DNA of 64,000 bases from Trebouxia sp. TZW2008. Its lineage: Eukaryota; Chlorophyta; Trebouxiophyceae; Trebouxiales; Trebouxiaceae. This document shows, piece after piece, positions 13,301 to 24,200 of the stretch; position 1 is the stretch's first letter; each line of letters opens with the position of its first letter. A program made the translations under genes and the position numbers. The notes beneath the pieces were generated by a model. It was not told the origin of the DNA. It worked only from the letters and a program-made list of their open reading frames with translations, and did not search any database. The DNA lies in the NCBI GenBank assembly GCA_002118135.1, contig BDIU01000032.1, positions 186,001-250,000 of the forward strand. The letters run 5' to 3'.

Positions 13301-16300
13301 TACATTACGTACTTGAATGAAGCTATGCATGTAGCAGCTGTTGCTCACAAGCTAAAGGCTTGTCTCAAGCAGCAGTAGTTGTTTTGAAAACAAGGCAAGT
13401 CGGCAGTGGCTCTGTATGCAAGCAAACATGCATCAGAGTTGAGGACTTCCATAAATTCAAATTGTTCGCTGTTGTGTCAGATGTTCCATACCTTACTGAG
13501 AGCCCAACCTTGCTGCCTTGCTTGGCCGCCTCTCCCTCACCTGGCTGCTGCTGCACTACATCTGCCTTGTCACCCCCTGCAGAGCAGCAACAATGCCTGG
13601 TCGTGTACTCAGTAACAGTCAGACACCATCCTAGTGCTGATGGACAAGGATCCTGGGGCCTGCACCACCTGATGCATGACAAGGCATGGTCTTTCATCAA
13701 ACTCAATGTTTGTCTCAAAGACTATGGGCCAAAAAAGCATGCCCATGCAACTTGCCTCGCTTATTTTGATTGGCTACAGCTGTCCCAGCTGTCGCAACAG
13801 TTGCAGGCTGTTGCTTGGCAGCTTTGCCAGGGCAAGGCGCGATCTGTTGTCAAATGCAATGTTTAGCTTCAACTTTCACGGTCCAGAAAGACCATGTCAA
13901 TGCTGCTTGCCTTGCTTGTCTAAATTGGCTGCAGCTATTTCAGCACTTGCAGGCCGTTTTTTGGCAGCTTTGCCAGGCAAGTCAACATCAGCAGTGGCAG
14001 ACACATAGGAGCACAATGGGTCTGGAGGGCTGCTGTTGGGGCCAAAGCATCATGACTTTGCTAGGTGTCTTGCTTATCTGCATTGGCTGCAGCTGTCTCA
14101 GCAAGTGCAGGGTGTTGCTTGGCAGCTTTGCCAGGGAAACTCCCATCAGCAGTGGCAGGCACATCAGGGTACAATGGGTCTGGAGGGCCGCTGTTGCGTA
14201 CCACAGTATCTTGTGTTTGCTATTGAGCATGCATATCTACATTGGCTGCAGATGTCTCATCAACTGCAAAATGTTGCGTTGCGACTTTGCCGGGGGACTG
14301 CGCATCAGCAGTGGCAAGAACGTCAGGGCGCAGTGGGTCTGCAGGAGTGTTGTTGGGGCCAAACTATCATAATTTGCTACTTACCTTGCTTATCTACATT
14401 GGCTGCATCTGCCTCAGCAACTACAGGCTGTTGCTTTGCAGCTTTGCCAGGGGAGTGGGCATCAGCAGTGGCAGGGACAGTAGCAGAATGAATCTGGTGG
14501 ACAGCTGTTTCTGGCCAAAGTACAACGTGGACCCTGCTGACCTTGCTTATGTACATCAGCTGCAGCTGTCTCAGCACTTGCAGGCCAATGCTTGGTGGCT
14601 TTGCCAGGAGCATGAGCATCAGCAGTGGCATGGACATGGGAGCATAATGGGTCAGGAGGGCTGAAGTTTTGTGCCAAAGTCTCATGTCTTCGCTATTACC
14701 TTGCTTATCTACATTGGCTGCAGCTGTCTCAGCAACCGCAGGCCGTTGCTTGGCAGCTTTGCCAGGGGAGTGGGCATCAGCAGTGGCAGGGACGTAGGAG
14801 CACAAGGGGTCTGGTGGGCTGCTGTTGGGGCTGCTGGAGGGCAGGGCATGTGCAGCCAGAAAGGCCCTCTTGGCTGGGCCGTGCTGACGCTGCAGCACTA
14901 GGGGCTCCTCACTGTCAGCCAGGATCACCTCGCGCTGCTGCGCCTTGTCACCATCATGCAGACTTCTGTTGTCATTGCCTGGCTGAGGAGATGCACCTGC
15001 ATCCACACATCAGACAAGCTCAGTGGAGTTTGTAAAAGTTTGGGAGTTACGGCGACTCAAATGAAGCCTGCATCAGCTGCTAAAGCGGTTGCCATTGGCT
15101 TTGAGCAAAAGCAGTCAGCAAACTGCCTGTCGCCCAATTTTGACTGTTGTAGTACTGAAGACAAATGCATCTCTCAACCATGTAAGCCTAAAGACTTTGA
15201 GGGCGACCACGGCGGCACATTCTTGGCAGACTGCTTTGAGGGTAATGTATATGTTTGGACACCAAGTGGACAAAAGTAGCTGTTCCTTCATTGTAAGGCT
15301 CTGGAGGAGGTGCTTACAGCTCATCTCAAACATATTGCATTTGCATTTGCATGCACATGTGATTGCTGTTCATATGGCAAATGGGCATGTGCAAAATTGA
15401 TGACCTGCTGTCAGGCCTGGCAGGGTTGGGGTTGAAGACGGCCCTCTTGAGGGGCGGAGTCCTGATGGGGTTATTTCTGTGCCCTCTGCTGCCACCTCAG
15501 CATTGGGCACTGCATCCCAAAACCCACCTGAAGTCAAACACATGAGATTCTTCACCTCAGCTGCCAGCATTCTAAGTCTGTATCCTGATGCAAATCATGC
15601 ACAGAGATGTGATGGGGCCAACATATCCAGGCCATCTAGCTGGACTATCTGTGCACACACATACATCATAACTGTGGCCCAACAATGCATTGCACATGCG
15701 ACAGAACTTTATGTGCCTGTGCATCCCCTGAACGCTTGACTACCTGTTCATCATGACATCATGTATGCTTCTTGCACTCTGATTGTGCATGGAAATGTGA
15801 CAGACCTGTAGGCAATGTCTGTGATTCCTCTGACAGCTGGGCCACCGACCAGGGTTGGTTCCACCAGCTCTGCCTGCCAGGCTGAGGGCTCTTCTGTAGG
15901 CCCTTGCCTGGTGTTGCCCTGACATTTGGAGCAGCCTCTTCAGGCAGCTGAGTGTCAAGGTTGAGACTCAGCTTTGCGGGGCTAGCACCAAATGCAGCAG
16001 CTGGCTGAGTGTCATCTGGCCCATTGTCCTGTTGGGCATGCTGAGCTTTCTGAGCATGCTGGGCTGCTGGCTGTGACACCTCTGCATCCTGCTGAGCATG
16101 CCTTGATTGTTGGGTTGCTGCCTGTGGTGGCGACGCAACCAAAGGCTGAGCTGGCTGCTTTACTGCTTGGGACTCCAAGTATGTCAGCTGAAGGTGCAAG
16201 TCCTGTGTAGGTGAGCATACAGTTGCAGTGGCCAGCTCTGTTCCAGCAGCCTGCCGGACAATGGCTTGTGCTGTTACAGCTTCCTGCATGTTTGCTGCTG

Positions 16301-17094
16301 CTGCCTGTGCCACCACAACATTGCCAGCTGGAGCCGTGCCACTGACTGCCATTGGGGCAGCAGCAAGCTGGGTGTTCTGAGCAGGGCTTAGCGGTGGAGC
16401 CAAGGGCAGTTGCAAAGTATCAGCAACCACCATCTGGACCTCGGTTGGAGCAATTTCTTCCATGCCTTGCAAGCACCCATCAGCTTGTGTTGCTGCTGCT
16501 GCAGGGGCAATGGGCTGTGCCACATCTTGCAAGTGAGCATCAGCCTGTGCTGCCGCTGTTGTTGCAGGCGCACTTGTGCAGGGTTCAAGTCCCAGCTCAA
16601 GCTGTTGCACCACATCTGCTGACTTCGCCTCTTGCAACATGCTCTCTGACTCAGGCTGTTGCACCAAGCCAGCAGGGCATGGCCTGAAAGCTGACGCATC
16701 TATGGACCTGACAACGAGTGCAGCAGGCTTGTTGGTGGTCTGCGCAGCCTGTGCATCGCCATTTGTTGCGTTTGATGACGGTTTCACAGCTTGAATACAC
16801 ACTTCACTGAGCTGGCAAGGCAGCACGGCGTGTGCTCCGTTCTGTTCATATATCTGGGCCTGCAGTGCAGGATATGGCATCTGCTGTTGAGCATCAGCAC
16901 TCAGCTGCATTCCATTTGCTGCTGCCTGTAGCACTTGCTGGCTTGGACCGTCTGCTGGCTGGTGACCGTTTGGTACCCCCACAGGCAATCCTGTCTGCTG
17001 CTGCTGATAGGCTACAATCTGCTGATTACCCTCCTGCTGATGTATGGGCAGATGGGAAGCACATGCCCCAGACTGAGACGCTGCAGCTTGATGG

Positions 17095-17135
<41 letters not shown>

Positions 17136-20100
17136 AACATCATCTTGCTGATGAATGGGCCCTTGTGAGGCATTTGCCCTGGACTGTGATGATGCGGCTT
17201 GACGCTGCTGCTGCTGCTCCTGCTGCTGAAAGGTAGGGTGAAGCTGTGAAGCTGGACGCATAGCAGTCTGAGAATTGGTGTCAGCAACAGCCGGCGCTTG
17301 CTGCAGAGGAAAGTCCTCGGGGTGTACTTGGGACAGCCTGATGATGGCTGCTGCTTCCTGCATGACTGACTCAAACTGGCCTGCCTGTGTTGCCTCAAAG
17401 GGAGGGGCAGAGGAGCCGATTACGCTGTAGCTGATGGGCGTGTAGTAAGCTTGCGCGTGCAGCTCGCCATCTGCCTCAAAGGCAGCAAGCCGCTGCGCTA
17501 CCTCTGCTGCGCTGCAGATTGCACCCTGAAAGAAGAAAGACTCTGTCAGGACTCTCGATACGCTATCTGTTGAATAACTCAGATGTGTATTGGAATGAGC
17601 TGCAGCTTGCCAAATGATGGATGCAAGTAAAATGTCATCACAGCAGTATGAATCCGGTAGTAGATGCATGCAGCAACTTTGTGCACAAATCGCATGCACA
17701 GCATCTGCTGGAAAGGTCAGCTGCATCAACAGATAGCGTATGCAAAAGGGGCAAAATCCCAGAGTCATAACTGCATGCTGGCATGCCAAATCAATACCTG
17801 TGACACCTCCAAAGGCGGCAGACTCTGCATGCTTGTCTCGCCACCCTCAAAAGGGAACTCTTCCAGCTCCAGCTGTATGCGCGCAGCCCAGACCATTCTG
17901 TCCACAACTGCAAAGGCTGGTCTGAAACCCTGATATGAAAAATGGTAAAGTGAGGCTGTTGACATACCCAATGCAACCCAACATATTGTCAATTTAGGTC
18001 ATCATGTCAACATGCCTCACTGCAGCCCAGGAGAAATTGCTGCATGCAATGATGCGCTGTGGGCATATTTGTGCAGGCCAGACCAGCCTGTCCTCAAGTA
18101 GAAAGGATGGTCTAAATCCCTCATTTGAGAGCGGCAACTGGGAGGCTGCTGACACAGGCAATTTGACACAATACAGCAACATCTTGTTATAAGGACACTT
18201 CACGTATGTGTTATAGCGACATTTGCTATGCAAAAGCAATGCATTTGGGAAGTCACTGGATTCTGGCTGAAGCAATGCAATGAAGGAAGGGCAATGTGAT
18301 ATCGAGACTATATTTGTGATGATTCAAGCAGTCGTCCAAAGAAGACATGTTCGCTGCACCATGTCAAGAAACTGCTGCATGCAGCATGATCAGGTGCACC
18401 TGTTCAAGGACGTTATCTGCAATTTGAGTATTTGGGAAGGCGCAGTTTGAGCACAAATTGCAAAGGGCGAACTGGTTGTGAGCTTGTCGCACCGTGGTTG
18501 AGGAGGACCAAGCGTTGTAATTGAATCCCAGAACAGCAGCCACCTCTTGCAGCGTGGCTTGTGAGACATACAGCACCAGACAGCCGAAAGCTCTCTCCTC
18601 ATGGTCCTCCTCATGTCGTGGATTCATGAAGCCAAGTGCTGCTTCCTCCAGTAACTCGTCCGCCGCTGCCTGAGTGCCCTCTAGACTCCCCTGCAAGTAT
18701 CAAGCCACAGCGTTTCTCAAGCTTCCTCAAGCAAGGAGCCTGCCTGTGCCTGAGTGCCCACCAAACTCCCCTGCAAGTACAAAGCCACAGCATTGCTCAT
18801 ACTGTATGTAGCTGCAGACATACAGCACCAGACAGCCAAAAGGTCTCTCCTCATGGTCCTCCTCATGCCGTTGGTTCATGAAGCCAAGTGTTGCTTCTTC
18901 AAGCAAAGAGTCTGCCTCTGCCTGCGTGCCAACCAAGCTTCCCTTCAAACTCAGAGCCATAGCATGTCTTCTACAGAAACAAGCTGCAACTTTGGGCAAA
19001 CAGACCAATTGAGCTTTGACCTGACAGCAGCTAGCAAAAACGTGAATTGGTAGAATCAGTCACAATCAGTCACAAAGCAATCAGAGCAGACACAAACACA
19101 GCCACAATCAGTAGTGAGCATCTCAGCCATCAGCAACATGACTGCAAACAGCTGGCGTTATGAATGCTTATAGGACGACAGCAGCCTCTCTATATCCTGA
19201 TGACGCACTGTAGATCGCTGTGGTAAAACAAGGCTAGGGACTGACCTGACTGGCACTTTCTCCTACGTCTGCCATCTCTGCCCTACTGCTGGCAATCAGG
19301 CTGTCAGGCCAGCGCTGCTGAGCTTCAAGAGTTCTAGATGGTCCAACATGGTGTGCTACTAAAACTAGGCCACCCGCCAGGTCCCTAGCCATGTCAGCAG
19401 AAAGCTCATGCTGTCTGCCTGCTTCAGTGCTTTGCCCTCTGACTGCCTCATTGCTTGGCCGTCTGCCTGCTTCACTGACTTGCCCTGTGCCTGCTGCAGT
19501 ATATTGTCCTCTGACTGCTTCACTGCGCTGCACCAGGTGCTGAGCTCTCGAATCTGGTGCTGAGGCTGGTGCTGGCTGTGGGTTTGTCACCTGATGTTGT
19601 GGTGACACTGGAGCTGCACCGTTGCTGTGGTCGCCTTTTGCTGTGTCAGTCTTGGCAGTTGCTGATGTAGCAGGAGTGCTATGCGGGTCTACAGCAGCCG
19701 TTGGTGATGCTAGAGGCCCAGCCGGGGCTATGCGGCGTGCAAGATCAGCAGCTTGGTCTGCATTCTGAGCTGGCCTGTTCCACTGACCACAGTCAGGATC
19801 ATGTGTGTTGCTGATGTTTCCTGTGACATCCACAACTTGAGTGCTGTCACAATGCAACATGTTCAGGGCTGTTGCTGAGCACACTAGCTGTGTTGGAGGT
19901 ATGTCAGGCAGCTGCAGCTCACTTGCCGGAAATGCACTTGCATCATCAGCAGCTCCCAGAGAGCTTGTCTGGTCTGAGGCTGGTGAAGCTCCTGCACCAG
20001 GCTTTCGGCTTGTTTTGCAGCTAGCAGGACTGCCTGGCGCAGATACAAGCTGACTGGACTCAAGAGAGCCGTGGTGACCCTTTGCTTGTCTGAAGGCAGG

Positions 20101-20478
20101 TCTGGTGCCAGGTGTAAGGCTCAGCACCCGCTGAACCTCCAACGTGGTCCATTGCTGCCCTGCTGGCAAGGGCCTCTCTGGGCTGAGTGCCAGTGCAGTC
20201 TGCCTTTTCTCAGAAGGTGTAATGATGATTGATCCTGAGGTGTTGTGGGAGCGCTTTTGAGAGCTGTCCGGGGTTGGCTGGCTGTTGTTATCATGCAGAG
20301 GCTGTCTGTGGTCCGGGAAGTTTGCTGCGTGGCCATGTCTGGGCAAGTGTGAAGAGGCATCTTGCTTGTGCGCGGGGCCCAGCGCGTCGGCAGGCGCCGA
20401 AGTAACGCCAGTACACCGAGCGCCACTCAAATGTGAGCCAACTTGCGACATCAAATGCAGTATGCTATTCGCAGACAT
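4357..20478 (-). CDS. Giant disordered protein with 53BP1-type tandem BRCT and C-terminal BAH domain
   Basis: Probable DNA-damage adaptor or chromatin protein. N-terminal half: start ATG at 20478 (chosen as the first in-frame ATG); exons 20478-19246 (411 codons, disordered), 18690-18400, 17929-17798, 17525-15806 (poly-Gln) and 14996-14700 join in phase. Further supported exons lie near 13.0-13.15 kb (basic stretch GKKRSKRVAKAAPR), 12.6-12.08, 11.7-11.4, 11.1-10.87, 10.54-10.3 and 10.2-9.87 kb (Cys cluster CSKCRWSAKGCKKC). Exon 9608-8739 begins BRCT1 (FAGHSFMLTAFEDERHKQ, then VIKLGGHVLDDIPKPE). Exon 7956-7723 has IKGIPTVTEAWLTACDAAHK, the linker LLPTG and FQGMRVHLAGSAAWL, which match the BRCT1 end, linker and BRCT2 start of 53BP1. 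LARRLRVPVQDKMWAIEGF closes BRCT2. The BAH domain spans exons ending at 5624, 5099-4944 (GDCVELSPAPGE, RFYRPE) and 4554-4357 (NTLFSSTDL, KCTV). Some exon joins between 14.7 and 5.6 kb are unresolved; two adjacent genes (split near 13 kb) remain possible. Confidence 0.6.
6091..6140 (-). repeat. Poly-Gln CAG/CTG tract in the BRCT-BAH gene
   Basis: A ctg-rich triplet run on + reads as poly-Gln on the gene strand, inside the disordered Gln/His-rich linker between the BRCT pair and the BAH domain. A similar tract lies at about 17094-17136 in the N-terminal half. Confidence 0.8.
8935..9110 (-). repeat. NSPAV protein-coding repeat before BRCT1
   Basis: On the minus strand this encodes five tandem versions of NSPAVMSxRA / NSPAIVSSRA / NSPAARTRRA, immediately N-terminal to the first BRCT domain. 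The period is 36 to 48 bases and the frame is kept. Each unit carries an SP dipeptide, a possible proline-directed phosphorylation site. The function is unknown. Confidence 0.7.
12198..12455 (-). repeat. In-frame 141-bp (47-residue) duplication
   Basis: Two units, beginning at 12198 and 12339 on +, encode on the minus strand KAVANxxxxLxxxRPGVPDV followed by CTLEQLPxGSxASPADxGAQ. The 141-bp period is a multiple of three, so the frame is preserved. This supports real coding use of this part of the giant gene. Confidence 0.75.
13770..14860 (-). repeat. 157-bp tandem array that looks like repeated exon + mini-intron units
   Basis: About seven copies begin near 13780, 13925, 14085, 14240, 14400, 14555 and 14710. 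On the minus strand a unit reads as a 111-nt open segment (phase 1 to phase 1; D-P-L, PATADAHSPGKAAKQ, AAANVDKQG) followed by about 46 nt that begin GTAAGT or GTAATA and end CTGCAG or CTCCAG. The last copy on + (14700-14996, extended) is an intact exon with donor gtaata. Several other copies have lost the donor (ACACCT) or shifted frame. How many copies are spliced into the mRNA cannot be told from sequence. Confidence 0.6.
18040..18990 (-). repeat. Exon fossils in the N-terminal part of the BRCT-BAH gene
   Basis: Exon 18690-18400 starts GSLEGTQAAADELLEEAALG. An upstream copy near 18950-18800 reads GSLVGTQAEADSLLEEATLG and also repeats NxRHEEDHEERxFGCLVLYV, while a short copy near 18770-18715 ends in a stop (GSLVGTQAQAGSLLEEA then TGA). 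Near 18120-18060 GFRPSFLLEDRLVWPAQI mirrors GFRPAFAVVDRMVWAARI of the exon at 17929. These are tandem exon duplications in different stages of decay. Confidence 0.65.
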
Positions 20479-21204
20479 CAAAGCACAGCATCGTGCGGCG
20501 TGATCTGCCAAAGTGCAGCCTACGGCGTAGCTCTCACGGCGAACCTCACAATCCCGGTGTGACAGATGATCTGGTAAGGCAGGACGCGCGATACTCGCAG
20601 TCTCTGATGCACTTTGCGTCAACGGAAACACACGGAGACAATCTCGACTACTACAGCAATGTCGTCACGGCTTTCTGCGCCGATCGCCTGTATCGATTAC
20701 TCGGAGCTCAACACAGCATAGCATAGCTCAGCAGGCGCAGCACGCCAGCACGCACGCATGCACATACGGAAAAGTTTAGTTGACAGCCTCATCAGTTTGT
20801 TCTCAGTTTGATCGAGCACAAACAAAGTTTGACATCCAACACAGCATAAGACAGCGCATTGATCAATCACATCATGCACTCAGTCTGTCGGTGAGCTGCA
20901 TGTTGCTTATCATAATATTATGCCAATGCTGACGTGCCACGCAACTTGGCTGTGAATGCCTGTGGTGCACAAATATCATTGAATGGCTCACCGTTTATAT
21001 TCAATGTCACACATAGTACAAGTCATAATACTCAGAGCACGGCAGTACGCAAAAAGGATGCTTCCGATACTTCAGTATTGTTGCTGCATCAACACAATCG
21101 ATGCTGCATGCAAATGCTGCACCATGATCAATGTGCTGCTGCTAATCAGTTCAACATACAACTCTGCAAAATTGGCATGGAACCTATCAAGCACTGATGC
21201 ATCA
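20479..21204. other. Intergenic: upstream of the BRCT-BAH gene, downstream of the channel gene
   Basis: Both neighbours are on the minus strand, so this should hold the channel's 3' UTR and the BRCT-BAH promoter and 5' UTR. It is richer in CG dinucleotides near 20400-20700, as at other gene starts here. I see no coding unit. Confidence 0.5.
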
Positions 21205-24200
21205 TCATGGCAACAGCCTTTGCTTCGGGTCTTCTGACTGCTCCTGAGCATTCGCATCAGCCCAGTCACTGTACTCATCCTCCCTTGTTTGCGCTGAACC
21301 CATCGCTGAAGTCACAGCAGTCTCATCAGCTGCTGATGCCGTCCTCTGGGGCACAGTCTGGTCAGATTGCATGCTAAGCACATTGTGACTCTGTTCCTGG
21401 CCCTCCTGTCCGCTTGCATCCAGGTCACTCATCTCAATGAATGGTGCATGAATCTCAGCTTCAGTGGCTGTCACAGACTGTGCTCTGCTTAAACCCCACA
21501 CTGCTGCTGGCGCTTGCTCTACTTCAGGCTGGTCCTCTGACTGTGCCCGGCGGCTGTGTACCTGAACCCCAGGCTGTGCAAACCGGGCAGCTCGCCTTGG
21601 CAAGGGTATTGCATTGTTGCCTTGCCTGAAGGGTGCGGGCGCAGACCCTGGACTCATCAAAGACGGGCCAATGTGATTTCTGGCGCCCCATCTTGGACTT
21701 GACACCTGCTGCTTCATAGAGAGGTTGCCAGGGCTGGCTTTGGGGGGTCGCCTGGGGCCTGGGGTGGGGGCCAGGGGGGGCCACACCCTGTTGCTGTACG
21801 CAGCCTGGCTGCCCCTGCCGCTACCTGCAGGCACCTGAAGGAGTGGCCCTTCATCAGCATCAGCCTCACTTGACTGGTTCTGTGCCTGCATGACACACAC
21901 AGAGATGTGCTGACACCTGTCACTCCGGTTTGAGCCAATGCTGAAGAGTACAGATGCAGGACTGCACTATGTAACAACTGCTGTGCCAATACTTGCCTGG
22001 CTTGTTATCAGCAGGTTCTTCAACTTATCACCTTGCTGAGTGCAAACTGTCTGCAGAAATGCTATATTGTGGCAGAGCAGAGTTTGAACTTTCCACATCT
22101 GAGCAAGGCTCAACACATGGTCTGAAGGCCGAATAGCTCATGACAGCAAAGTACCTCAAGAACTTGCTCAATCTTGATTGAGAGCTTGCTGACAGGGGCA
22201 GGCTGCTGCTTCTGTGCAGTCTGCCACTCCTTGTAGATGGGGGAGGTGTACAGCATACGCAGGCGGTGCTCAGCCACCAGATTCATGCTATGCCATGCAT
22301 CTGGATAGTCCTTTGTCACCTCCTGGAAGTCTTCCTGTGAAACAGATGCTATGTCAGCCCTTGAAGCACGAACAAAGCTTACAGCTGTGAATGAATCAGC
22401 ACCATGGATTAAGTGCTGCTTTGGGGGTTAAGGCATGGCATTTGATTTGACGTCAGTCATTGTTGCAGCAGCAGCTAGATATTTCTGCTGAATATCAAGC
22501 AGAAATATCTAGCATTGTGCTCCAAGCACAGATGACCACTGCAACACTGCACAAAGGCTGCAATATAATGCAACGCTTGGAAAAAAGGCATTTATTACAC
22601 CTGAAACTGTACACATCGTGCAAGAATCGCATGACCTGTTGACAAAGTGGGCGCCGTGAAAGTAACATGCATGTAATGCGTGCTGGATATGTATGCTGGC
22701 AGTTGGACTACCTTGGTGAGAACGAAGAGGTCACAGGTTTCAGACACAACTCGCACTGACGCTGTCCTCCTCATGTCACGCAGCAATGACAGCTCTCCAA
22801 AGTAGCTACCCTTCTTCAGCAGAGTAATGCCTTTGCCATCCAGCTCAATCTGCAGCATAATGTGGCGCTTTACCACTGCAACTTGTAACAGTGTTTGATG
22901 TGTGTGCCAAATGCAAAGCGCTGTTTGGAATTGGGAAGTGCAATCCCGCATTAGTTGATAGTTGCTACAAACGTATCAGTCTGAAAGGCTGTTGAAAAAT
23001 GCTGTGCACAGCAACTTTTAAGACAGAGTCGTACAATGTTTGCAAGGATTCATCAGCTGCCATGGACAATTCCAGATTGCATTACCTGCACAGCTCCTGC
23101 TTTAATGAAATACATTTCCCTGCCAAGCTCTCCAGCCCGTATGATGATGTCATTCCTCAAATACACCTGTAGCATCACATCATGCTGATCTATCAAGAGT
23201 TAAATTTGGCTGGCTCAAGCTTGTGACATGATTCTTTGTTTACTGAAGGGCTTCTAACAAGCACAAGTCTGTGGGCAAAACATCAGTGCAGCCTTGACGT
23301 GCTGATACCATTGACAACCGTGGTGCACAATCATCCCAATGTGATGCATCTTTAACAAGCTGTTTTGGGCTGTCCAATACATGGCTTTGGAATATCTGAG
23401 ATATGCTGCATGATTAGCCCACTTGCACAGGAGCCGCATGACGATGAGAGTGGAATCCAGTTCCTGTAGCACAGACTAGCTGAACTTACCGTAGGATGGA
23501 GCTGAGTGACCAAGTATCGCACAAAATCATCCTCAGCATCTTCTAGAAACGGGACGCTGGCAATCAGGTCTGCACATGTGTGCATGCACACCTGCGTGCA
23601 CAATTTTCTGTTGCAATCCGATCACACTCCCTGCTGATCAGCTTTCTAAGGGCATAAGACAGTGATGCAGTTTGTGACAGTCCAATGCACAGCTGGCAAT
23701 CAGGTCTGCATATGCAAGCATACACACCTGCATGCACAAGCTGGATGATCAGCTCTGTCTCACTTTCTGCTGGCTACTTGTCAGAGAGCAGGTGATGGTG
23801 ACACAGTTGGTGACAGTCCAATGCACAGCTGCATGCACGAGTTGGCGCATGTTCCTTCCATTATCTGTCGGCGCAAGATGCTGATGCAGGTTGTGAGAGT
23901 CCAATGCAGATCGCATCAAAAGATGAGACTTTGACCAAGACCAGGATGCAAGTTGAAAGCAGGCAGTCAGCACCGACTGACCTCCATCCTCATGCATTGC
24001 AAGAGGAAGCATCAACCAGAACAAGGATACAAATTGCAAATTGCAGGGAGTTAGTGCTAACTGACCTCAATCCTCAGGCTACCAGGCATTTCATTCAGGA
24101 TCTGGTCCTCGTCAAAATGCTTCTCAGCCTTCCAGCGTGCCTCATACGAGTCTCGTATCCTTTGGCGCAGCTCCTGAGCATCAGTCACAGGCATCCTTTT

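Noticed and set aside
13360..14372. Plus-strand frames over the 157-bp array (repeated W-L-Q-L-S-Q-Q)
   Set aside because: These are antisense to the exon-like units; the minus-strand reading keeps splice-compatible ends and better composition.
15759..20478. SQ/TQ cluster domain (ATM/ATR target region) in the N-terminal half of the BRCT-BAH protein
   Set aside because: I counted about 23 SQ/TQ pairs in some 980 residues, but the region is so rich in Gln, Ser and Thr that about that number is expected by chance.
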